A DNA stretch of 64,000 nucleotides from Anaerolineales bacterium (lineage in GTDB: Bacteria > Chloroflexota > Anaerolineae > Anaerolineales > UBA6663), in contig JADZEK010000147.1 of assembly GCA_020850595.1 (NCBI GenBank), positions 1-64,000 of the forward strand. The letters run 5' to 3'. The stretch's first letter is position 1; every line of letters starts with the position of its first letter. The position numbers and the translations under genes are program-made. The notes beneath the pieces were generated by a model. The model was not told the origin of the DNA. It did not search any database and worked only from the letters and a program-made list of their open reading frames with translations. Positions 23,579 through 32,040 of this stretch are shown here, piece by piece.

Positions 23579-24376
23579 TCAGTGGTAAACCACCCCGTGC
23601 CCCAAGACAAAGAAGTAGATGAACGACGCCAGACCGACGGCCAGGTGGGCGAGCACAAACCACAGTGCGGCAGGCGTCGCCTGCTGAGGATGGAGCACAG
23701 TGCGCCGGTCGTACGCGCCGAAGCAGCGGCTATCCATGGCGATGGCGGCCGACCGAGCGCGGCGGATGCCGCTGACCAGGAGGGGCACGACGAGGCTGCT
23801 GGTCAGGCGGAGGCGCGAGAGCGGGTCGCGCCCGGTTTCGCCAACGCCGCGGATGAGGTGGGCGTTGTTGATGACCTGGGCCTCATTCTCAAAAAGGGGG
23901 ATGAAGCGCAGGGCGGCGTACATGGCGAAGCCGATGCGGTAGGGCACGCGGGCGATTTGGACGAGGCTCTCGACCATGCGGCCCGGATCGGTAGTCAGCG
24001 TGAAGATCGTGGTGACGGTGGCGAGCACCAGAAAGCGAAAGAAGATGGCGACGCCTTCGGTGATGCCCTCGCGGGTGACGTCAATCGGCCCCCACGACCA
24101 GAGCACGGTGCCTTCAAAGGGGCTGTAGAGGACGCGCCAAACCAGGATAAACAGGGCGATGCCCAGGAAGTAGCTGATCGAACGCAGGTATTGGCGGGGC
24201 GTGATGTCGGCCAGGAAGAGGGCGAGGCAGGCGGTGTAGACAAACCAGGCAACGGCGTAAGGGACCTGGAAGTTGAAGAGGAGCGACAGGAGCACCACGA
24301 CGTTCCAGATGAGCTTCCAGGTCGGGTCCATCCGATGGAAGAAGGAGGTCCCGTGCATGTACCTAAAGCGCCGCAT
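23579..24376 (-). CDS. ECF transporter transmembrane (T) component, YkoC-like
   Basis: 265 residues with four to six membrane segments. The coupling region includes ARVPYRIGFAMYAALRFIP and GIRRARSAAIAMDSRCFGA; the latter carries the ARS-type coupling motif that contacts the ATPases. The start overlaps the end of the ATPase gene by 14 bases. The S component follows about 100 bases downstream with its own strong ribosome site. Confidence 0.88.
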   Translation of the reverse strand: MRRFRYMHGTSFFHRMDPTWKLIWNVVVLLSLLFNFQVPYAVAWFVYTACLALFLADITPRQYLRSISYFLGIALFILVWRVLYSPFEGTVLWSWGPIDVTREGITEGVAIFFRFLVLATVTTIFTLTTDPGRMVESLVQIARVPYRIGFAMYAALRFIPLFENEAQVINNAHLIRGVGETGRDPLSRLRLTSSLVVPLLVSGIRRARSAAIAMDSRCFGAYDRRTVLHPQQATPAALWFVLAHLAVGLASFIYFFVLGHGVVYH

Positions 24377-26093
24377 GGGTCACCTTGAGGCTCGCCAGCA
24401 GTTCGTCGGCGGTCAACACTTCGGGAACCGGCAGGCCACGGAGGCGCAAGGCGCGGCCCACGGCGTAGACGTCGGGCAGGACGAGCGCGTCGGAGCGGAT
24501 GGAGTCGAAGGCGGCGCCGTACTCACGCGGCGTGCCCTGGAAGACCATCTCGCCATGGTCCATGACGAGGAGGCGGGTGCAGTAGCGCGCCACGAGGTTC
24601 AGGTCGTGAGTGACCAGGACAATGGTCGTGCCCTGCTGATTGATGCGCAGCAGGATGTCCATGATGTTGTCAATGTTCTTCTTGTCTTGACCGGTGGTCG
24701 GCTCGTCGAGGATGAGCACGGCCGGGTCGAGCACCAGCATGGTGGCGACGCTGAGGCGGCGCTTCTGGCCCATGCTGAGGCGCAACGGGTGTTTGTGGCG
24801 CTGTTTTTCGAGGCCGAAGAGCGCCAGCATGTTCTGGACGCGTTCTTCGACTTCGGCGGCGGGGCGCTTCTTGGCTTTGAGGCTGAAGGCCACTTCGGCG
24901 CCGACGGCTTCGGTGACGAACTGGTGCTCGGGGTATTGGAAGACGTAGCCGACCTGGGCGGCAAGGGCCTGGGTGGTGGTCTGGCCCAAGGAGCAGCCCG
25001 CGACGCGCCCCTGGCCGGAGGAGGGCTGGTTGAGGCCCATCCACAGCGAGGTGAGGGTGGACTTGCCGGAGCCGTTCTTGCCGACGAGGCCGATGACTTC
25101 GCCGGGGTAGATTTGGAGCGAGACGGCGCGGACGGCGTGGGTGCCATCGGGATAGTCGAAGGTGAGGTGCTGCGTTTCGATGATGGGCGCGGCGGCGACC
25201 GGGGCGGGCGACGGCGGCAGCGGGGCGAACTTGAGGCGGCCGGCCAGGCGCTGCAGGGCGTCGGCGGCTTCGGCGACGGTGAGGGGAAAGGGGTCGAGCA
25301 CGATCTGCTGGTCGGCGAGGCGCAGGGCCAACTCGGAGATCTGGGGGATGCGCAGGCCAAGCTGGCTGGTGATGCGCCGGCCCTCGCGCTGGATGACCGC
25401 GCGCGTCGGGCCGCTGGAGATGACGGAGCCGCCGTCCATGAGCACCAGGCGACTGGCCAGGCTCATGACGGAATCAACGTTATGCTCGATGACGATGACG
25501 GTGAAGCCGAGGTCTTGATTGAGGCGGCGCATCAACTCAAAGACCTTGACCGCGCCGAGGGGGTCGAGGTTGGCGGTCGGCTCATCGAACAAGAGGATGC
25601 GCGGCTCCATGGCGAGGATGGAGGCGATAGCCACGCGCTGTTTCTGGCCGCCGGAGATTTCGTAGATGAGCTTGCGGCGGATGCCGCTCTCGCCGACGGC
25701 CTCGAGGCTGTGGGTGACGCGCCCCATGATCTCGGCCGGCGCCATCATGAGGTTGGCGGGGCCAAAGGCGACCTCATCTTCGACGTAGAGGCTGCACAAC
25801 TGGGAGTCGGGGTCTTGGAAGACGATGCCGATGCTGGTGGCCAGCGCGTAGACCGTGCTCTGGCGAGTGTCTTGGCCGTTGATGTAGACGTGGCCGCCAA
25901 TGCGGCCTTCCATCTCGTGCGGGATGATGCCGTTGAGGGCCAGGGCCAGGGTGCTCTTGCCGCACCCGCTGGCGCCGATGATGAGCACGAACTCGCCGGG
26001 CAGGACTTCGAGGTTGACGTCGCGGAGCGCTGGTTCGCTCTCGCCGGGGTAGTAATACGTCAGTCCGGTGACCTTGACGACCGGTTCAGTCAT
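24363..26093 (-). CDS. ECF transporter ATPase with two fused ABC domains, YkoD-like
   Basis: 576 residues in two ABC modules. N-terminal domain: Walker A GASGCGKST, signature ISGGQKQRVAIA, Walker B ILLFDEPTANLD. C-terminal domain: Walker A GKNGSGKST, signature LSMGQKRRLSVAT (SMGQ is unusual), Walker B VLILDEPTTGQD. Both H-loops are present (VIEHNVDS, LVTHDLN). The fused architecture is that of YkoD, replacing separate EcfA and EcfA'. First gene of the transporter operon, under a strong promoter at 26144-26172. Confidence 0.92.
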   Translation of the reverse strand: MTEPVVKVTGLTYYYPGESEPALRDVNLEVLPGEFVLIIGASGCGKSTLALALNGIIPHEMEGRIGGHVYINGQDTRQSTVYALATSIGIVFQDPDSQLCSLYVEDEVAFGPANLMMAPAEIMGRVTHSLEAVGESGIRRKLIYEISGGQKQRVAIASILAMEPRILLFDEPTANLDPLGAVKVFELMRRLNQDLGFTVIVIEHNVDSVMSLASRLVLMDGGSVISSGPTRAVIQREGRRITSQLGLRIPQISELALRLADQQIVLDPFPLTVAEAADALQRLAGRLKFAPLPPSPAPVAAAPIIETQHLTFDYPDGTHAVRAVSLQIYPGEVIGLVGKNGSGKSTLTSLWMGLNQPSSGQGRVAGCSLGQTTTQALAAQVGYVFQYPEHQFVTEAVGAEVAFSLKAKKRPAAEVEERVQNMLALFGLEKQRHKHPLRLSMGQKRRLSVATMLVLDPAVLILDEPTTGQDKKNIDNIMDILLRINQQGTTIVLVTHDLNLVARYCTRLLVMDHGEMVFQGTPREYGAAFDSIRSDALVLPDVYAVGRALRLRGLPVPEVLTADELLASLKVTHAAL

Positions 26094-26143
26094 GGCAGGG
26101 CAGACCCAGAGATGATCTGTGATTGTCGGGGAACAATGCGATC

Positions 26144-26172
26144 AGATTAGCACGGTGAAATAGGCGTGTCAA
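26144..26172 (-). promoter_or_regulatory. promoter of the ECF transporter operon
   Basis: Minus strand TTGACA (26172-26167), exact 17-base spacer, TAATCT (26149-26144); leader of about 45 bases containing a small ATTGT/ACAAT hairpin. No riboswitch core motifs. Confidence 0.75.
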
Positions 26173-26211
26173 GCACTGCTTCATGATGTTGAGTAATACT
26201 TAATTTCCGGC

Positions 26212-26240
26212 TTGACTTTCGACCGAGCCGGCCCTACAGT
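26212..26240 (+). promoter_or_regulatory. promoter of the fhc-mch operon
   Basis: TTGACT (26212-26217), 17-base spacer, TACAGT (26235-26240). The ATG at 26244 is only 4 bases beyond the -10, so either the mRNA is leaderless or the protein starts later. Back-to-back with the ECF promoter, about 40 bases between -35 elements. Confidence 0.6.
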
Positions 26241-26243
26241 CTT

Positions 26244-27419
26244 ATGTACCGGAGAACACCGTCTACGCCTGATGGACACGCACCAATCCTGGTGATTGGC
26301 TACTCGGCGCGCCTGCTGGCTGAGCTGGCCCTGGCGGCGGGACAGGCCGTGGTGGCGCTGGACTACTTCGGCGACGTGGATCTGCGCGCCATGTGTCCGA
26401 GCCGATCGCTGCGACACGACTTCGGCGGACGGGCCTATAGCGCCCCAGCCTTAGCCGCCGCGGCCAGGGAGATACCGGCCGCGGCCGTGGTGTACGGCGC
26501 CAGTTTTGAAAACCACCCTGATCTCGTGGCCGCGTTGGCCAAGGGGCGCCGCCTGCTGGGCAACACACCCGCGACACTGCGGCAGACACGCGATCCGCTG
26601 CGACTGGCGGCGGCGCTGCGAGACGGCGGTTTTGCTTTCCCTGCGACCTACCCAATAGAGACCCCCCCAGAACCGGGGCAGCGGCAGTGGCTGTATAAGC
26701 CGCTGCACAGCGGCGGCGGCCATGGCGTGCGGCGCTGGCGGGGGGGGCCGACGGGGGCGCCCGGCATCATCCAGGAGCGGCGGCCGGGAATGGTAGGGTC
26801 GGCCGCGTTTGTGGCAGACGGGCGGCGAGCGGCGGTATTGGGCCTGACCGAGCAGTTGGTCGGGCGGCGAGCGTTTGGAGCGGCAGGGTTTCGGTATGCC
26901 GGAAATCTCACGCCTCCGCGGCTGCCGGCCCGCGCGCGGGCGGAGCTGGCTCGGCAGGCACAGGCCGTGGTGGCGCACCTGACGGCGGCGTTCGGGCTGC
27001 GCGGTGTCAACGGCCTCGATTTTGTCTGGCACGCAGGCCGGTTGTGGACGCTGGAAGTGAACGCGCGCCCATCGGCGTCACTGGAGTTGTTTGACGCGGC
27101 GCAACCGGGCTGGGTGTTTGCCGCACATCGGGCGGGCTGCCGGGGCCGACTGGCCACGCCACCATCCCCGGCCAGCAATGAACCCGCCCGTGGCAAGGCG
27201 GTGCTGTTTGCTGCCGAAGATGTGGTCGTGGGCGACACCGCTGGGTGGGCGGCGCGCGGCCGGCGCGACATACCACATCCGGGAGAAGTCATCCAAAAGG
27301 GACACCCGATCTGCACGGTGCTGGCGACGGCGCGCACGGCCGAGGCCTGCCTGGCGGCGCTGCGCAGGCAGGCGGCGGCGGTGCGGCGCGAACTAACGGC
27401 ATTAGGGGTATCCGCGTGA
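26244..27419 (+). CDS. ATP-grasp protein of the H4MPT/Fhc cluster
   Basis: 391 residues. An N-terminal nucleotide-binding-like segment (PILVIGYSARLLAEL) is followed by an ATP-grasp fold: WLYKPLHSGGGHGVRRW (ATP-binding Lys and glycine loop), a GRPGM-like segment, GVNGLDFVW and LEVNARPSASLE (metal-binding Glu and Asn). ATP-grasp proteins of this type accompany H4MPT genes in methylotrophs and are suspected of making part of the cofactor or the methanofuran analogue; the reaction is not established. The stop overlaps the GTG start of fhcB. Confidence 0.75.
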   Translation: MYRRTPSTPDGHAPILVIGYSARLLAELALAAGQAVVALDYFGDVDLRAMCPSRSLRHDFGGRAYSAPALAAAAREIPAAAVVYGASFENHPDLVAALAKGRRLLGNTPATLRQTRDPLRLAAALRDGGFAFPATYPIETPPEPGQRQWLYKPLHSGGGHGVRRWRGGPTGAPGIIQERRPGMVGSAAFVADGRRAAVLGLTEQLVGRRAFGAAGFRYAGNLTPPRLPARARAELARQAQAVVAHLTAAFGLRGVNGLDFVWHAGRLWTLEVNARPSASLELFDAAQPGWVFAAHRAGCRGRLATPPSPASNEPARGKAVLFAAEDVVVGDTAGWAARGRRDIPHPGEVIQKGHPICTVLATARTAEACLAALRRQAAAVRRELTALGVSA

Positions 27420-28690
27420 CAGCCCGGCGCTTCGAAGATGTGGTGTGCCCGTTCTGCGGGTGCCTGTGCGACGACCTGGCGGTGACGGTGGAAGCGGGCC
27501 AGGCCAGGCAGGTGGAGAACGCTTGCTGGTTGGCGAAAGAAGGGTATGCGCGTTTTCCGCGCCGCGGGCAGCCCGCAGCGCTGATGGACGGGCAGGCGAC
27601 CAACCTGGAGACGGCCGTGGACGCGGCGGCGGCACTGCTAAGGGCGGCGCGCAGCCCACTGGTGTATGGGCTGAACGGCGTCTCGACGGAGGCGCAGCGC
27701 GCGGCGGTGGCGGCGGCTGACCTGCTCCGGGCGCACCTGGACACGGCAGCCGGGGAAGTACACGGGGCAACTGCCTACGCCCTGGCGAGTGGCTATGCGC
27801 AAACGGCAACGCTGGGCGAGGTGCGAAATCTGGCGGACCTGGTGGTGTATTGGGGCATAGACCCACTGGAGACGCACCCGCGCCACGCAGCGCGCTACAC
27901 TGCGCCGGATGACCGCCGCCAGGGACGGACACTGGTGGTGATTGACGGGGCGCGGACGGGCGTGGCAGCGACCGCAGATGTTTTCGTCGCCAGTGCGCCG
28001 GAACGGGCTTTCGAGGTGGTGGGTGCGCTGCGCGGCCTGCTGCGCGGGCTGCCAAATGGACAGGAACTGGCGGAGGCGGCGGGACTTCCTCTGACGGCGC
28101 TCAGCGATTTGGCGGGACGATTGAAGGGGTGCCGGTATGGGGTGATCTACTATGGACCGCAGCTAGGAGCCGGACGCGCGGGACCGCAGACGGTGGCGGC
28201 GCTGACAAACCTGGTGACGGAACTAAACACACATGCGCGGGTATTTGCGCAAGGGATGGGCGGGCACGCTAACGCGGCCGGGGCGGACAACGTGCTGGCG
28301 TGGCAGAGTGGCTATCCGCAGGGCGCGAGCTACAACCGAGGCTATCCACGCGCAAACGCCGTTGAGTTTAGGGCATCGGAGCTGCTCACACGCGGCGAGG
28401 TGGATGCCGTGCTGGTGGTGGCGGCCGAGGCTACGCAAGGGCTGACGCCGGAGGCGGCGGCGCGGTTGAAGCGGCTGCCGGTGGTGGTGATTGGCCCGAA
28501 CGCGGCGGAGGCGGCTTGGGCTAAGGTCGCGATCGGCACGGCAGTGCCGGGGGTCGAGGCGGGCGGCACGCTGTATCGGATGGACGAGGTAGCGCTGACG
28601 GCAAGCGCGATTTTGCCAGCGCCCTACCCGACCGCCGAAGCCGTGCTGGGTGAACTGCTGGCACGCTGGCGGGGAGGCCGGGGTGGCTGA
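27416..28690 (+). CDS. fhcB: formyltransferase/hydrolase complex subunit B (FwdB/FmdB-like)
   Basis: About 424 residues from the GTG at 27416, overlapping the upstream stop (GTGA). The N-terminus VVCPFCGCLCDDLAV is the FwdB/FhcB hallmark; later GLNGVSTEAQRAAV, LVVYWGIDPLETHPRH and ANAVEFRASELL resemble the molybdopterin-dehydrogenase fold. In the bacterial Fhc complex this subunit is a structural relic without redox cofactor, and the complex hydrolyses formyl-methanofuran analogue to formate. Whether this one binds a metal cofactor cannot be judged by eye. Confidence 0.88.
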   Translation: MTARRFEDVVCPFCGCLCDDLAVTVEAGQARQVENACWLAKEGYARFPRRGQPAALMDGQATNLETAVDAAAALLRAARSPLVYGLNGVSTEAQRAAVAAADLLRAHLDTAAGEVHGATAYALASGYAQTATLGEVRNLADLVVYWGIDPLETHPRHAARYTAPDDRRQGRTLVVIDGARTGVAATADVFVASAPERAFEVVGALRGLLRGLPNGQELAEAAGLPLTALSDLAGRLKGCRYGVIYYGPQLGAGRAGPQTVAALTNLVTELNTHARVFAQGMGGHANAAGADNVLAWQSGYPQGASYNRGYPRANAVEFRASELLTRGEVDAVLVVAAEATQGLTPEAAARLKRLPVVVIGPNAAEAAWAKVAIGTAVPGVEAGGTLYRMDEVALTASAILPAPYPTAEAVLGELLARWRGGRGG

Positions 28691-30323
28691 GGAAACGGGG
28701 CTGCGCATTGCGGGGGCCAGGGTGTATGACCCGGCGAACGGCGTGGACGGCGCGGCGCAGGAGGTGTGCATCCGCAACGGCCGAATCGTGGCCGCGCTGC
28801 CGCCGGAGGCGGCAACGCTGGACGCACGGGGCCTGGTGCTGATGCCGGGCGGCGTGGACCTGCACAGCCACATCGCGGGACACACCATCAACCTGGCACG
28901 GCGGATGATGCCACAGGAGCACCGGCGCGACCCACAGCCGGGCCGCGGAGACGGCCGTTCGGGCACGGGCGGCAGCGCGCCGAGCACTTTTGCGACCGGC
29001 CAGCGCTACGCCGCCCTGGGGTACACGACCGTGATGGACGCGGCGATTGCCCCGCTGCGGGCGCGGCAGGCGGTGGCCGAGTTGGAAGACACGCCGATTG
29101 TGGACAAGGGCTTCTTTGCGCTGCTGGGCAACAACCGGCTGTTGTTTGATCTGTTGGCGGCGGGCCGCACCGAGGAAGTGCGCGAGGCGGTAGCGTGGTG
29201 GCTGGCGGCGACGCGGGCCTATGCGGTGAAGCTGGCTAACCCGGGCGGCGTGGAACAGTGGAAGCGCAGCCGGCAGAACGTGACCGAGCTGGATGAGGCG
29301 ATTGGCGGGCTGGCCCTGACCCCGCGCCAGGTGATTGACGAGCTGGCACAGGCCGCGAACGCGCTGGGCCTGCCGCACCCCATCCACCTGCACGGCCTGA
29401 ACCTGGGCCAACCGGGCAACGCGGCAGTGACGCTGCAAACGCTGCAAACGCTGGCGGGGCAGCGCGCGCACGTCTGTCATATTCAGTTTCACTGCTATGG
29501 CGCGACGGACGACGGCCGCCCCACCTCGCGAGCACGGGAAATAGTGGAGTACCTGGGCGCGCATCCAGAGCTAAGCGCCGACGTGGGACAGGTGCTGTTC
29601 GGACCGGCGATGACGACCACGGCTGACATTCCGGTGTCGGCGTGGCTGCACCACCTGACACGCGGCCCATGGGTCAGCGGCGACGTGGAGTGCGAGACGG
29701 GCTGCGGCTTGCAGCCGCTGACATATCGGGAGGCCAGCTACGCGCACGCACTGCAGTGGGCGCTGGGGCTGGAGCTGTTCCTGCTTAGCCCAGACCCCTG
29801 GCGACTGGTGTTCTCGACCGACCACCCGAACGGGGCGCTGTTCACCAGTTACCCCCGGTTGATCCGCCTGCTAATGGACAAGACTTTCCGGGCAGAGCAG
29901 ATGGCGCGCGCCAACCCGGCGGCGGTGCGGCAGACGGCGCTGGCGGACGGACTGACGCGGGAATACACACTGGGCGAGATCGCCATCATCACGCGCGCGG
30001 GGCCGGCCAAACTGCTGGGGCTGACCAACAAAGGTCATTTAGGCCCGGGCGCGGACGCCGACCTGGCTCTGTATGAGGATCAGCCGGACAAAGAGGCGAT
30101 GTTTTCCGCGCCACGCTACGTGTTCAAGGCGGGGCAGAGGGTGGTCGGCGAGGGCGAGCTGCGGGCCGAGCCGCAGGGCCAACTGCTGAGCGTGACGCCG
30201 GGCTACGACCCGGCGATTGAGCGCACGCTGCGGCCATGGTTCGCCGACAATTACAGCGTGAGTTTTGATAACTATGCCGTACCGGGATCACCCGCCCGCC
30301 GCAGGCCGGATGAGGCGCCATGA
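28683..30323 (+). CDS. fhcA: formyltransferase/hydrolase complex subunit A (FwdA-like hydrolase)
   Basis: About 546 residues from the GTG at 28683 (GGGGAGG upstream; overlaps fhcB by 8 bases). Amidohydrolase fold with the dinuclear metal motif DLHSHIAGH, a probable carboxylated Lys in YAVKLANPGG, further ligands in HLHGLN and HVCHIQFHCYG, and FSTDHPNGA near the C-terminus. It is the formyl-methanofuran hydrolase that releases formate, the last step of H4MPT-linked formaldehyde oxidation. Confidence 0.92.
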   Translation: MAEETGLRIAGARVYDPANGVDGAAQEVCIRNGRIVAALPPEAATLDARGLVLMPGGVDLHSHIAGHTINLARRMMPQEHRRDPQPGRGDGRSGTGGSAPSTFATGQRYAALGYTTVMDAAIAPLRARQAVAELEDTPIVDKGFFALLGNNRLLFDLLAAGRTEEVREAVAWWLAATRAYAVKLANPGGVEQWKRSRQNVTELDEAIGGLALTPRQVIDELAQAANALGLPHPIHLHGLNLGQPGNAAVTLQTLQTLAGQRAHVCHIQFHCYGATDDGRPTSRAREIVEYLGAHPELSADVGQVLFGPAMTTTADIPVSAWLHHLTRGPWVSGDVECETGCGLQPLTYREASYAHALQWALGLELFLLSPDPWRLVFSTDHPNGALFTSYPRLIRLLMDKTFRAEQMARANPAAVRQTALADGLTREYTLGEIAIITRAGPAKLLGLTNKGHLGPGADADLALYEDQPDKEAMFSAPRYVFKAGQRVVGEGELRAEPQGQLLSVTPGYDPAIERTLRPWFADNYSVSFDNYAVPGSPARRRPDEAP

Positions 30324-31228
30324 CGCATACGCTGCCAAACGGAACGCGCGTGGACGACACGTTTGCCGAAGCGTTCGGCATGTGGGGCGCGCGGGCCATC
30401 ATCACGGCCGAGACAGCGGAGTGGGCCAGCGCCGCCGCGCAGACGGTGACGGGGTTTGCCACGTCCATCATCGGCTGCCGGGTGGAGGCGGGCGTGGAGG
30501 CAGACCTAGCGGCCACAGCCACGCCGGACGGGCGGCCGGGGGTGAGCGTCCTGTTCTTCACGGTGCGGCAAGAAGACTTGCGCGACCGGCTGGTGGAGCG
30601 AATTGGGCAGTGCGTGTTGACCACGGCCACTACGGCGTGCTACGACGGGCTGCCCGACGCAAGCGAGCGGCTGAACATCGGCGGGCCGCTGCGGTACTTC
30701 GGGGACGGCTACCAGATCAGCAAGCAGTTGGCGGGGCGGCGGTATTGGCGCATCCCGGTGATGGAAGGTGAGTTCGTGGTCGAGGAGCACTTTGGGGCGC
30801 AGCGGGCGGTGGGGGGCGGCAACCTGCTGCTGATGGCCGGGGACGCGGCGACGACGCGGCGCGCGGCAGAGGCGGCGGTGGCGGCGATGCGAACAGTGCC
30901 GAAGGTGATCACGTCCTTTACGCGCGGCATCGTGCGGAGCGGCAGCCAGGTGGGGTCGCGCTATCGGTTCTTGCGCGCCTCGACCAATTCGGCCTTTTGC
31001 CCGACTCTGCGCGGCGTGGCCCCTAACAGCCAGGTGCCGGAGGGCGTGGGCAGCGTGCTGGAGATTGTGCTCGACGGGCTGGACCTGGCCGCCGTGACGG
31101 AGGGGATGCGGCGGGGGCTGCGGGCCGCCGCCGCGAACGGGGCTACTCACATCTCGGCAGGCAACTACGGCGGGCGGCTGGGACAGTTTCAGGTGCGGCT
31201 GCATAGTTTGTTGGAAGAAACGGCGTGA
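30320..31228 (+). CDS. fhcD: formylmethanofuran:H4MPT formyltransferase
   Basis: 302 residues, normal for Ftr/FhcD. Blocks: TFAEAFGMWGARAIITAE, ATGFATSIIGC-like segment, LNIGGPLRYFGDGYQ, VMEGEFVVEE, FCPTLRGVAPNSQVPEGV and NYGGRLGQFQVRLH. Transfers the formyl group from formyl-H4MPT to the methanofuran-type carrier. The ATGA overlap with fhcA shows translational coupling. Confidence 0.93.
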   Translation: MTHTLPNGTRVDDTFAEAFGMWGARAIITAETAEWASAAAQTVTGFATSIIGCRVEAGVEADLAATATPDGRPGVSVLFFTVRQEDLRDRLVERIGQCVLTTATTACYDGLPDASERLNIGGPLRYFGDGYQISKQLAGRRYWRIPVMEGEFVVEEHFGAQRAVGGGNLLLMAGDAATTRRAAEAAVAAMRTVPKVITSFTRGIVRSGSQVGSRYRFLRASTNSAFCPTLRGVAPNSQVPEGVGSVLEIVLDGLDLAAVTEGMRRGLRAAAANGATHISAGNYGGRLGQFQVRLHSLLEETA

Positions 31229-32037
31229 CGCTGACACTGAGGCTGCACACCAAGCCCGAAGCGCCGGTGGAGGCGGCTTGTCTCCGGCCCGACAGGCTGG
31301 CGACCCTCAGCCGGGAGGCGATTGGGGCGCTGCCGCTGCTGCACGGCAACCGGCCGGCCAGCGTGGATGACTTCTTTGACGTGAGCGGCGAGCCGGGACC
31401 GGAGGTGACGCTCGACGGCGACTTGCGGGCCTTCAAGTGGCTGGGGCACGAGATGGCCGGCGGCACGCTGCGCGTTACGGGAGCAGTAGGCCGCCACGCG
31501 GGCGCGGGCATGACCGGGGGGCGGCTGGAGGTGGCAGGCGACGCGGATGATTGGGCGGGGGCCGAGATGGCGGGGGGACGGCTGGTCATCCACGGCAACG
31601 CGGGACAGGCCCTGGGCGGCGGCTATGTGGGCAGCCGGCAGGGCATGACGGGCGGCGAGATCATTGTGCACGGCCGCGCGGGCGACGAGGCGGGCCGCGC
31701 CATGCGCCGCGGGTTGATCGCCATCGGCGGCGATTGCGGCGATTTTGCGGGCGCGGGGATGCTGGCGGGCACGTTGGTGGTGCTGGGCCAATTGGGCGGG
31801 AGGGCGGCGGCGGGGATGCGGCGCGGCACGCTGGTGAGCCTCAGGCCGGCGCGGCTGCTGCCGACCTTTCGTTTCGCCTGCGTCTACCGCCCAACTTTCC
31901 TGCGGCTGTATCTGCGCTACCTGCGCGACCTGGGCTTGCCCCTGACGGAAGGACAGGTCGCCGGGGCGTACGCGCGCTACAGCGGCGACCACCTGGAGTT
32001 GGGCCGCGGCGAAATCCTACTGTGGGAGGGAGTTTGA
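31225..32037 (+). CDS. fhcC: formyltransferase/hydrolase complex subunit C (FwdC-like)
   Basis: 270 residues. A right-handed beta-helix made of GxGM-type repeats (HAGAGMTGG, WAGAEMAGG, RQGMTGG, DFAGAGMLAG, RAAAGMRRG), as in FwdC and the GltS C-terminal domain. Structural subunit of the Fhc complex. Starts at GTG overlapping the fhcD stop (GTGA). Confidence 0.9.
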   Translation: MTLTLRLHTKPEAPVEAACLRPDRLATLSREAIGALPLLHGNRPASVDDFFDVSGEPGPEVTLDGDLRAFKWLGHEMAGGTLRVTGAVGRHAGAGMTGGRLEVAGDADDWAGAEMAGGRLVIHGNAGQALGGGYVGSRQGMTGGEIIVHGRAGDEAGRAMRRGLIAIGGDCGDFAGAGMLAGTLVVLGQLGGRAAAGMRRGTLVSLRPARLLPTFRFACVYRPTFLRLYLRYLRDLGLPLTEGQVAGAYARYSGDHLELGRGEILLWEGV

Positions 32038-32040
32038 GCC

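Noticed and set aside
24273-26150. 625-codon plus-strand frame antisense to the ABC ATPase
   Set aside because: It is the shadow of a gene with full Walker A, signature and Walker B motifs on the other strand; the translation is acidic, Gly/Asp/His-rich and has no domain.
26094-26243. TPP riboswitch upstream of the ECF operon
   Set aside because: The conserved CTGAGA and thiamine-box elements are absent and the leader is only about 45 bases.
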